A program made the translations under genes and the position numbers. From positions 2,160,754 through 2,224,753 of the forward strand of contig NW_022145611.1 in NCBI RefSeq assembly GCF_000002235.5: 64,000 bases of DNA, given 5' to 3'. The notes under the pieces were generated by a model. The model saw only the letters and a list, made by a program, of their open reading frames with translations. It ran no database searches and had not been told where the DNA came from. This document shows, one piece after another, positions 44,971 through 55,770 of the stretch (positions within the stretch are counted from its first letter, which is position 1; each line of letters starts with the position of its first letter). Source of the DNA: Strongylocentrotus purpuratus (lineage: Eukaryota; Echinodermata; Echinoidea; Camarodonta; Strongylocentrotidae).

Positions 44971-45439
44971 TGATGTTTTAATATATAAATACGGTACACT
45001 ATTTTTTCTTCTTCTATTTTTCCCCCATATAATAATGAGCTAATAAACATTCTTACTATGTAGTATTAGTTTCCTTGATCTTTGATCTGACCCAATACCT
45101 GTACATGAAGTAGGGCTATCAACACATGTGACAGAATGATTTGAAACTTGCTCAAAAAGCTTGCTTGTCTGCTGAAGTTTACCAGTGGTTCACAAATTAT
45201 GATGAAAAAAGTTTTAGTATCTAGATTGGCAATGACAACGATGCATTATAATGGAAAAACTCCACCTCAAAAAATCTTTGATAATGTAGTGACAACTCTC
45301 GACTCAATCTAGACTAAACCTGAGCAATATAGTATACGCTGTAGGGTGTAGAGCATCTAATAACATGTGGACCTAATGAATAAACCTGCACAGGAATGTG
45401 AAGATATGGTAGAGTAATAAGGTGGTATGAAGCTCATTA

Positions 45440-45748
45440 GGCCTGTCCTCATTAGCTTGAGTTGGCCAAATAGCCTGCTATTTCTGATTTAGGAAATTAG
45501 CCTGATAACGAAATAGCTGGCTATTTGGCAGGTGAAGACGCAAATAGCGGGCTATTTGCTCGGGAAATCTTCCTAAGATATCGTGTACTTTGCAAAATAG
45601 CCAGCTATTTGTACGGTCCGTCTTCACCAGCCCGAAGACTCGCACTACTGTATGCGCGAAGATGAAGACACAATTTGTTACTTCGGGCTAATTTCCCCGA
45701 TTCAGAAATAGCGGCTATTTGGCCAACTCGAGCTGATGCAAACAGGCC
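45440..45748. mobile_element. PIF/Harbinger-like foldback MITE
   Basis: Inverted ends GGCCTGTCCTCATTAGCTTG and (inverse) GGCCTGTTTGCATCAGCTCG, with a TTA duplication on both sides. Several internal AAATAGC-GGCTATTT small palindromes. 309 bp. Confidence 0.75.
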
Positions 45749-46095
45749 TTAATGTAATTACTACATAGCCTTTGCAGTAATGAAGGTGGGTATATTACAT
45801 GAGTGCGGAAAAGCCTATGGGTGTAATAGAGTACCGAAGTGTGACATCATACTGGCCAAGTTGTCAAGGTTGGTGGATTCAAACAATCTTGTGCTAGTAA
45901 TGGTGTCATGATCAAACCAGCCCCAAACACTGAATTTGCCCTTCTCCAGCCAGATGCTTCAATGATTTCAGGGTGAACCTCATGCACAGGCTCTGTTGTT
46001 TAGAACCAGTAATCTGGACGACTAAGAATACAACTTTAGCACTTCGGTACTCTATACACTGATGTAAATGAATTAATGAATAAGTTAAGATAACT

Positions 46096-46459
46096 TTAAA
46101 GGTAAAGACCAGTATTGGAAACGCCCCAGTTTCAAAAAATGAAATGGAAGCTCTCATTACCAATCATGTGAAAGAATATGTTTTGAATAATACATGATAA
46201 AAAATTTGCCGGGAAACCGCCTACTAATTCATATATTTGGTAAATTTGTTTCTCTCACGGTCTGTGAGAGATATAGGGTAGTCCCATATACATCTTTCTG
46301 TGTATAGTGCTTGTAACTTTACGAAGAATGGGCCAAATTTCTTATCATTTTGATGATTCCAGAACCTTGCAGATGCTAGATGATCAACCTTTTCTGATCG
46401 ATTCCACAACGTTTCTTTCACAATGCAATCGCATGACCATAACTGGTCTTTACCTTTAA
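46096..46459. mobile_element. TTAA-flanked MITE, copy 4
   Basis: 364 bp, TTAA at both borders, ends AGGTAAAGACCAGTATTGG and AACTGGTCTTTACCT. Same orientation as copy 1. Confidence 0.85.
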
Positions 46460-47297
46460 AGCGTTTGACATACATGTACATGTGAAGACAATAAAAACAG
46501 ATCATTATTTGATGATTGAACTGATGATAAAGATGAAGGAAAATCTATAAAAAATCAAATAGTAACACCATGTACACTGTAGGCCTTTGCAGTGCAATTT
46601 CTTCACATATATCACAGTCCTACAGAATGCCATTAGGGTATTAATATGTTTACTCAGTTCTCTGTAATTCGATTGTAATGCCCTTCTGGCTGTAAGCAGA
46701 GAGTACAATGGAAAGCCAAGTGCATGATTTCCTCTTCTAATCTCATCAATTGAACAGCCACAAATTCTACTTGTATGATATTCAGAAAGAGCATGAGTTC
46801 CCTAGGGGGATATATTCATGCTTTTACCTCAGTTTCCTTTGCCTATGAAATGAATGACATGTATGTACATACCTTCTAGCAAGCAGAAAGAAATGTGATT
46901 TGGTGTTTCAGAGCGGAAGCACAGCCTTTTAGGAGTTTTCTTTGAGTAGAGCAGGGTCAAGACAGAGTAGAGTTACCATGCAGCAAGTAACATCCCTTTA
47001 TCTCCTGACTGCAAAACACTTTAACAGGCAGGGGAAAATGAAGAGCATACATGCGTGCACATAAAATAAAAACAAAGGGGAGAAGGGGAAAACAAAATCA
47101 AAATCAGACGTACTACAACAAAACAAAGGAATACAGACAGACAAACTCATTTCTCAAATTGGGAACACAAATATAAATATGAACGAAGCACAGCATTAAA
47201 CTATAACATTTTATTTTCTCCTTGTTGCTTATAATTATCATATTCATGTAAAGTAATCTGAGAGTGTGTGTGCAATGTCGCAAAGTCATTGGCTTTA

Positions 47298-47517
47298 GGG
47301 TGCGTTCAATCAAATTTTTGAAGCTACAATCAAAAACGTGAATCATAAATCAAAACGCTGTTAAAAAACATGGTTACTGCGGGAGAGCGTTTAAGCGACT
47401 TATCATCAACGACCAACAAAATATCGCTTGAAAATCGCTTGAACGCTACCATGTTTTATAATAAACATCTTTGAAAACCATGTTTCTAGGGTGAAAAAGT
47501 GTTGCTAGAACGCACCC
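47298..47517. mobile_element. TTA-flanked foldback MITE
   Basis: Ends GGGTGCGTTC and GAACGCACCC, TTA on both sides, internal inverted CATGGTTACTGCGGGAGAGC against CGCTTGAACGCTACCATG. 220 bp. Confidence 0.75.
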
Positions 47518-47651
47518 TTAGATGCATAATTATAATAACAGCTGCTCGGCCTGTAATATTTCATGCTCGTCATTTATTTTACTTGGTTTGCAAAATACAA
47601 GCATGTCTGATTCATAGGCCTTCATACTGTACATGATATTTGGTGCCCTCC

Positions 47652-47683
47652 CCCAACACACCCACACACACACACACACACAA
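47652..47683. repeat. (CA)n microsatellite
   Basis: Simple CA dinucleotide run. Confidence 0.9.
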
Positions 47684-48341
47684 ACACCTTCCCCATGAAC
47701 CAGTAATAATATTTACAGACTTTATGCCTCAAGCATGAATATTTCACTGAACTGATGAGCAAAATTCTCATTCTGCAACAAGTACATGTACTGTACAGGC
47801 ATGATGGTATCGACTGCATGTAATGTACATGTACGGCACCTGAATAGCAATATTATTAATGTCTTATCGCTGAGATCCACAGGGGAATTAACTTTATCAA
47901 AAAATTAATAGTACCTAACACCCTTCTAGCCCTCAGCATACCACATATTGATTTTTAAAACTCACTTTTTTTCTCTTTCTTTTATCCTCACAGAAGCTCT
48001 TTATAATGTTCTCTTCTTTTGTTTTAATGTATATGTAGGCCTAAGGTAAACCTATCTACAGTACACTGTATTTATGTTCTTCATTGGTTACAGATTTTAT
48101 ATCAGCATCTCTACACACATGTACTACACATTATAAAGATGATATTGATGTCACATGTGAATTTCTAACTATTTTTTTGCACAATATACAGGTATATTAA
48201 CATGACACAGTTGCATACATGTATAAATAACAAATTCTTTTCTTTATACATGTAAAACATGTCAACAAATTAGTGCCTTTTGTAAAATACACATATTTTA
48301 CACTCATGTAGTGACAATTTAGTGGTAAGCTCTCATACAAG

Positions 48342-48410
48342 ATAATAATAATAATAACAATATTTATAAAGCGCAACATATCCATCTCTAGAGATGCTCA
48401 AGGCGCATAC
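48342..48410 (-). mobile_element. SINE 3' tail, minus orientation
   Basis: ATA/AAT repeats followed by TTTATAAAGCGCAACATATC and ATGCTCAAGGCGC, a tail module of marine-invertebrate SINEs read in reverse. Confidence 0.5.
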
Positions 48411-48419
48411 AAATAATTT

Positions 48420-51080
48420 AAATTAATATTCAACATATTCAACATAAATTTAACAATATGCATTACACACATGTACGTGCTGTCACGTACGATGATTGTA
48501 GTAAGGAAGTGACAAATTGGCATGACTACTCCCACAAAACACACTGTTTATGATAGCATGAGGCAAATACTAAGATACATGTACAGCATACATTCCAATG
48601 TGTACAGTTCATTCGAACAAGAGAACTTTGTTGAATGCATGTACGTTAGGCTACAATCTAACTACATGTACATGTACATAAAGTAATTATTTTCATCTTC
48701 ATTTTGTTGGCATGTCTCATTTCCTCTCTTAAGCAGCACAATGCTCCTAACTGCTCAACAAAGTTTGAGGTATTAAACATCACATTTAATGATTTTATGA
48801 AAAAAGATTACATCTACATGTACATATACATGTATAAAAAATTGTAACAATGCAAGTCTGTACAGTACATGTAAATACATGTACATGTGCATCATCTACT
48901 GCATGTAGGCCTTCAAGTATGTATCTAACACAAACAATGAACATTTTATAAATAAAAGGTGAGATTTCTTAATTGGACAATCTTTTTTTCTTTCTCCACA
49001 ACGCTTTTATAAATTTTCCAGATATTTTTGGTCATTTAAGTCAAATCATTCTCAACTCCCATATTATTTTTTCACTGGTTTTGGAGTACAAAAAGATAAT
49101 TTTAATGGAGTGCACTAAAAATGATGTATCACTTTTTGTATCATGCTTTCAAAAATCCAAGAAAATGCAGAAACATGCAACTCACCAAAACAAGGCAATC
49201 GTGCTTCACTTATTTTATTTCATTAAATTAAATTGATTTTCAAAAATCCTTGCAGACATCAAAACTGAATTGTGATTGTTGTATTTTAATAGCTGAGATC
49301 AAAAATATATATATACAAAAATATTAAATGTAAAAAACTACAATGATAAATACTCAACATAATTTTGAACTGATTTAGATTATGGTCGAAATTAAAATAC
49401 AATTCTTTAGATGAATCATTGATGGTACGGGCATTCCTGTGAAAACTGCCAAAAGCGCCAATGTAATCAACAGAAGAATTCACTATTCATCAATGTGATT
49501 TGTGATTCATATTCCAGAGAAAATAACACTGGACAGTAAAATCAATTTCCATTCAAATTTGAAGATTGAAAAGAGTACAGTCATAAAATGTGTAATCATA
49601 GATACTGGCGAGATTTGAACCGTGAAAAGGGAAAATGGTGACATTTTCATTGACTCAGCTTATGAGGTAATGAAAAGGGGAAATGGGGTCATGTATCTTG
49701 TTCAAATGAACATATTGGAAGCATATGCAATCCTACAATATTCAGTGATTGTTGTCGCGATAGAAATCGAGTCTAAAGTTATGAAATTCTAAATAATACA
49801 CCCTTTATGTTGAATAGCTCCCTCTCAAGGTTAACATATTTATTAAGCTATAAAACAACGTTTCTTGACTAAAATCAACCGATTAGCTATTCCTAATTAG
49901 AAATTATATATCACAACTATATATTCTGAGATTTTCATGGTCGCAGCTACTATTGTACGGCCGTAGGAGCTATTTGAAATTTATCAAAATTTTCCGGTAG
50001 CACAATTAAATTTTTATATTCAATTTTTCTCGAAAGCAGAAGTGTTTTAGGGGCTAAATTTTCTAGTGCTGATAATGTATCCACAGGGGCATCCAAATAT
50101 ATCAAAATTGTAAAGAATCACTATCCACCCAATATTCAAAATTTCCCAAAACTTTGTATTACCTTTAACCAGCTTAGAAAAGTACCGGTAAAAGATGAAA
50201 AACAGGGATTTCCCAGAGAGTCTCTAAGATTTTAAGCTGGGCTATATAGTATCTCATGAAACAGGTATTGTGCACTGCTAATAGCATTTACCATACTTTG
50301 TCAGCTTTACAATAGTCAGCCACTGTGTCTTGATTCTCAAAACTCTGAAACATCTACAGGTATGTACAAAACTCAATACAACTCACTCATAATCTGCACT
50401 TAAGTTACATGATGATGACCCCCTAACCTAAATTTCACTGATCAGTAAAATACATGTACAATCAAATCAACTCATCAATTTTGCAGAATATACTTTAAAA
50501 ATCTAATGTCAATCCTGTCGATGTGCCGCTTGTGTTCACAGCATTTAATGTGAGCACTGCAACTCAAACAACAACAAAAAATCACTCCCTATCTCAAACA
50601 CAAAAGGTACTGATTTTTTGTGTAGGCAATACAGAAGTTTTTTTAAGCCAAATTCATTTATTGGCCATGTACCAATACTAGAAACTATCAACGCTGCAAA
50701 AAATAACACACAAGATTTAGGCGTCATCAATTGTCACTGAATTGCTGATTTTTAGTGCATTCTTGTAAGTTTTATACAGTCACTGTATAAAATTATGAGG
50801 ATCTGAGCGGAGGGGGCATCTTCAAATTTTTCATCAGTATAACACACAACTACGTAACTAGATTATAATGTATAGACTCTATACAAGTGAAATCAGTTAA
50901 AAATAATGACATTGTTATTGCTCATCATCATGTATTCATGATTGTTGATAAAATTTTCATGAAAGATTTTGCACACTTACTTAGACTACTTAGGTCTAGA
51001 CCTACTGGAGCTCTGGAACTCCAAAAGGGATTTCTTCGAGATTATCATTAGCCATTACATTAGGCCTAGACCCTCTACAG
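48420..51080. other. No gene recognised; GTACATGTAC clusters
   Basis: A/T-rich, with several runs of the palindrome ACATGTACATGT near 48664, 48820 and 48878. Short frames are unrecognised. Confidence 0.5.
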
Positions 51081-51099
51081 ATGGAGTCGGAGTCGGGCC

Positions 51100-51345
51100 A
51101 ACTCGGGCCAACTCGGGCCAACTCGGACCAGGGGACAACTCGGCCCAGATGCAAAAAGGTCATTTTTTGCATGTTTAGGTTTAGGGTTAGGGTTAGGGTT
51201 AGGGTTAGAGTTATGGGTTAGAAATAGAGTTATGGGTTAGGGTTAGGGTTAGGGTTAGATAGAGTTAGGGTAAAATGACAAAAAATGACCGTTTTTGCAG
51301 CTGGGCCGAGTTGTCCCCTGCCCTGGTCCGAGTTAGCCCGGATCC
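51100..51345. mobile_element. Foldback element with interstitial telomeric repeat in its loop
   Basis: The left arm (about 51110-51170) and right arm (about 51278-51345) are inverted: ACTCGGACCAGG, GGGGACAACTCGGCCCAG and GGTCATTTTTTG each recur in reverse complement. The loop 51174-51272 contains eight perfect TTAGGG units plus variants. Three direct GGGCCAACTC units lie at the left edge. Confidence 0.75.
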
Positions 51346-51479
51346 TTACAGATACATAAAACTCAAAAGAAAGTCCTAGTCAATTTAAGGTCGAATGTAA
51401 GGTGCAGACTCATTAATTCATTATCACACTCACACTCACAGTCAATACACAGTCAACACGCCCATCAACACACTCACGT

Positions 51480-51900
51480 TATGCATACCGTCTACGAGAT
51501 CGAGTAAACGGAGATCGCCCGGCGTACCGAACCGGTGTAACACAGCGACTCGCATACGCTATCGTACCGTAGAGTAATCTAGGGAGTTTCGCAGCGCTAC
51601 AGCGTCGTCGAGTCAGAGTCTGGGATAAACATTGGTTCAAATGACTAAGTAAGAAATATTACTCACCTTGTACGTTATAAAACTGAGAAGAAAATGTTAG
51701 TTGGACAAGCCAACGTTGATACAGATACAGATTCCAGCAACCTCATGAAAGATGTTTAATTTGCACCAGTCGGTGGTCGGCGGTCGCTCCGCAGGTTTTC
51801 CATTTCGTGTCAGCAAATATAATGTTTGATTTGTCTGAGGGCGCTATTTAAGTTCTGTTCCAGTAGTTCCGTTCTACGTACCTCATCAGCTCACAGTAAG
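51480..51900 (-). promoter_or_regulatory. Candidate promoter and untranslated first exon of HEATR5B
   Basis: CpG-bearing unique sequence, unlike its A/T-rich surroundings. On minus, GTTTTATAACGTACAAG ends at 51667 and is followed by gtgagtaat, a strong donor. If joined to the acceptor at 30690, the frame upstream of MELSHS meets TAA within a few codons, as expected for a leader. A 15-codon upstream ORF (ATGGAAAACCTGCGG...) would be present. The spacing implies a leader intron of 20.98 kb. Confidence 0.35.
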
Positions 51901-52111
51901 GATACTCCAAGAAAGCTTTCTTACTTTTTCTTCCCAAATACTCCTTCCCCTCAGTGCTTCATCCTATCCTAATCTCTTTAAATTGCTTTCTTTTATATCA
52001 AAACTTGTTAATCATCGGCAACCTTATTATGAAAAATTGTTAAATATGTAAATAAATCTGATCCAAGAAAAAAATAAAAAATAAACCACATACTAGTAAT
52101 TTATTTATTTA

Positions 52112-52644
52112 ATAGTTCAGTTCAGTTCAGTTTATTAAAAAACACATGGCATAGTAATCATGACGAACAAACATGATCCAAATTGAGACCCCAAAAAGCA
52201 ATGCTTGTGAGTGGGGCCCCTGTGGAGGATGGAGATCTCAATCCCAGCGGATTGGCAAAGAGACCAACGTGTTTCAAGGATCTGCGCAATTCAAAACATG
52301 AAAGTTTTTTTTTTTTATGGTCAGTTTTTATTCTTTTCTCTCTTGAAACAAATTATAATCATAGTACAAATTACAATCATCATATGTAACGCTCACTGCA
52401 AATGTGATGACATTGTAAATCAGTATAAATTTTTGTCTTACAAACGGCTTCAAAAGAAACTTACATAGTTAGTTCCTACATCATATTTGAAACAAAAATT
52501 CATATTTTCAAAGAAAACATATGCAGTTGTATAATCCAAAAATTTTGTTTTAACAATGTAGCAACTTATACTTCTTTTATACTGTTGTCCTGAGAGAAAA
52601 GTTTTCTCTTTTTGTTAACCCTTCCCTACCCGACCTCTCCCTTA

Positions 52645-52682
<38 letters not shown>

Positions 52683-53830
52683 TTAACCGGTGGACGACTG
52701 GCTCTGGGTTCCAATTGTTTGTCTAATACTCAGGTTTTCCCATTTAGAAAAATGAATAGTGAGAGTTCCCCTCATTGCTGCCAATTTCCTTTCTTCTACT
52801 TTATCCCCTATTATACTATTCTTTATTTCATTAAAAGAGGGTGGTTTTTTAAGTTCTCTATTTCTATAAATCAGATATTTAACAAGAATTAAAACACGAT
52901 TCATTAATTGATATTTTCCTTTATTTCTCTCCTCTTTCCCATACAGAATTTCCTCCAAACTACAGTTATGTATTTCAAAGTCTAAAAATCTCGTGCACAT
53001 TCCCCACACTGATTGTGCAAATTCACAAGTATAAAATAAATGTTTATATGTATCTTCATCTGTTTCGCAAAATGAGCATAAGTTAGTCGAGAGAAGACCA
53101 AAACGGAAGAGGTGATGGTTTGTATATAATATATTATGTATAAGTTTGAACTGAAACTCTCTTAATCGACTGTTAAGTGTACACTGTCTTAGTCTTAAAA
53201 ATATGTTTTCTATGTCCTTACAGGAAAAACCATAGTTCCTTCCTATTCTCTCAAAAACCAAAGGTTTAAAATCATCTTTCTTTATTAATTGTACATAAAT
53301 TTGTTTTGATTTTAGATCAGCTATATTAGTTGTTTTCTTCCCCAAAGTGAAATCAGTTCCAGAATTATTTTTTTTCTTCTCCCTTTCTAAAATTATTTTT
53401 CCAACAAACTGGTAAACAGGCATAAAAGTGCTTGATCTTTTCAATTTCATTTACTTCAACACCCAAATCAAGAAAATGCCTGTCACAGTTTAGTTTACCA
53501 TCGTTTTCCAGAATATGTTTTAATTTGTAAATTCCTTTGTCATACAACCTCTTATCGTATATACAACTTCCTTTATATCGAATAAGTTTATTATTAAAAA
53601 TTACCACATCACCAATGTCTATATACTCCTTATATGTCTCGTATTCACCCAATCTTCTAATAAATCCATATAAAATTGTGGAGCTGTCACTTTTAATAAA
53701 CTTGGTATATAGTCACATGAAAATATCAAATCTCCACCCACGTGTTCAGTGATAAAGTTAAAATATTGTTTCCATTTCATGTCTTCATCTTTGTTTAGAA
53801 GTTTTTAAATCCACATAAAGATGGTAGGAT
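52112..53830 (-). mobile_element. L1/Tx1-like LINE, 5'-truncated, frameshifted
   Basis: C-terminal third of a LINE polyprotein spread over three minus frames: about 53812-53655 (MKWKQYFNFITEHVGG, FYMDLLEDW), 53652-53365 (DVVIFNNKLIRYKGSC, DKGIYKLKHIL) and 53450-52683. The last contains FQFKLIHNILYTNHHLFRFG, LCSFCETDEDTYKHLFYTC and AQSVW, the RVT zinc-binding (zf-RVT) pattern C-x2-C...H-x4-C. At least two frameshifts and no catalytic domain, so it is dead. The 3' UTR probably runs to a (CTGAA)-type short tandem at 52112-52130, with a poly-G (plus-strand C) run after the stop. Confidence 0.85.
52647..52680. repeat. Poly-C tract (34 bp)
   Basis: Homopolymer immediately beyond the LINE stop codon; length likely unstable. 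Confidence 0.95.
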
Positions 53831-54054
53831 ACGATTGATCATGGATACGATACAGTCTTACGCGCGCAGAGCCCCCAAAACAAGCAGGTCCCAACAACAA
53901 AAAAACATGGTAATGTACACAAATTATTACAAGGAAATGGCAAGGTTATATGAATTTAAAACATTTAGAAGGAAAAAAGCTGAATCACTGACAACATGAT
54001 GAACACCCTTAACCACCCCCCCCCCCCCCGGGGTCCAGCCGGGGTCCATTCGCT

Positions 54055-55085
54055 GTTCATAAGGACCGTTATTCATAAGGACCGCTATTCATAACGTGGA
54101 ACTTCCCATCCTGCAGGTCCGCTATTCATAAGGGTAAAAGAGGGTCACTATTCATCAAGAAATAAGGTTCGTTAATCATAAGGACAGCTATTCATAACGT
54201 GAGATGAGGGTCGCTATTCATAATACAAGAAGAGGGTCGCTATTCATAATAGGAGAAGAGGGTCGCTATCCATAATAGGAGAAGAGGGTCGCTATCCATA
54301 ATAGGAAATGAGGGTCGCTATTCATAATAGGAGAAGAAGGTCGCTATTCATAATAGGAGAAGAAGGTCGCTATTCATAATAGGAGAAGAAGGTCGCTATT
54401 CATAATAGGAGAAGAAGGTCGCTATTCATAATAGGAGAAGAAGGTCGCTATTCATAATAGGAGAAGAAGGTCACTATTCATAATAGGAGAAGAAGGTCGC
54501 TATTCATAATACAAGAAGAGGGTCGCTATTCATAATACAAGAAGAGGGTCGCTATTCATAATACGAGAAGAGGGTCGCTATCCATAATAGGAGAAGAGGG
54601 TCGCTATCCATAATAGGAAATGAGGGTCGCTATCCATAATAGGAGAAGATGGTCGCTATCCATAATAGGAGAAGAAGGTCGCTATTCATAATAGGAAATG
54701 AGGGTCGCTATTCATAATAGAAGAAGGTCGCTATTCATAATACGAAATGAGGGTCGCTATTCATAATAGGAGAAGGTCGCTATTCATAATAGGAAAAGAG
54801 GGTCGCTAATCATACTACAAAATGAGGGTCGCTATTCATAAAAGGAGAAGAGGGTCGCCATTCATGATAGGAGAAGAAGGTCGCTATTCATAATACGAAA
54901 TGAGGGTCGCTATTCATAATAGGAGTAGGAGGTCGCTATATTCATAATACGAAATGAGGGTCGCTATTCATAATACGAAATGAGGGTCGCTTTTTATAAT
55001 AGGAGTAGAGGGTCGCTATTCATAATACAAAATGCGGGTCGCTATTCATAATAGGAGTAGGGTGTCGCTATTCATAATACGAAAT
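54055..55085. repeat. 26-bp minisatellite, about 40 units
   Basis: Unit GGTCGCTATTCATAATAGGA plus gaagaa, with variant classes (aggaaatgag, acaagaagag, acgaaatgag). Runs of identical variants indicate local segment amplification. No spacers, so not a CRISPR-like array. Confidence 0.95.
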
Positions 55086-55360
55086 AATGAGTTTAGTGTC
55101 CCATTATTCCGGTCACCAGCCCCCCCCCCCCCAGTATACCCGACCACGCTGCGCCATTCAGCCCACCCGACCGGCAGTATTCCCTTGGTACATGTACATA
55201 TTAGCGATAATTCTCGTCCAAGTAGTTCATAGATGGCGTAGCCTGTGTGTGTTTAAGGGTGGGGGCGGTGGGGTTGTATCAGTGTTGCCTTCAAGGGGTT
55301 GATCTATCATGTATCTTATCCTCAGCAAAGGAAGAAAGCGACAGAGAGGGGGCTGTAGGG

Positions 55361-55460
55361 CATGGGTGTCGATCCTTACGTAATACCTATTGTTCAGGGG
55401 GATGAATGAATAGATCATCCCCCCTGAACAATAGGTATCAATTACAGATCGACACCCATG
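55361..55460. mobile_element. 100-bp foldback hAT-like MITE
   Basis: Ends CATGGGTGTCGATC and GATCGACACCCATG, with long internal pairing (ACCTATTGTTCAGGGG with CCCCTGAACAATAGGT) and a short loop. An 8-bp duplication CTGTAGGG flanks it (55353-55360, 55461-55468). Confidence 0.88.
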
Positions 55461-55770
55461 CTGTAGGGACTTGAGTTATATACCATATTCAAGCTTTTCG
55501 TAAATATACAATGTCGCACGACATATTTTCCATATAAGTAAGGAAGTTGGATATTCAGAATCAGATACAATTTTTTTTTTACCGTAAGACATTATGCGAA
55601 CAGTTGCATCCCCTGTATTGTGTATTTTTTTAAAAATATTTTACTTTTTAGCTTTGATAATTAGAGACATCAATAACCTAGATAATATATTTCCCCCGCT
55701 ACAGCGGTGAAAACAAGAAGGAAAACACACATAATCCTATCGTCATTTGTCCCGCTCGTGGGAAATCTTG

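Noticed and set aside
51174..51272. Chromosome end
   Set aside because: The TTAGGG tract is short, degenerate and flanked on both sides by ordinary sequence and inverted arms.
54055..55085. CRISPR-like array
   Set aside because: Units are contiguous with no unique spacers, in eukaryotic DNA.
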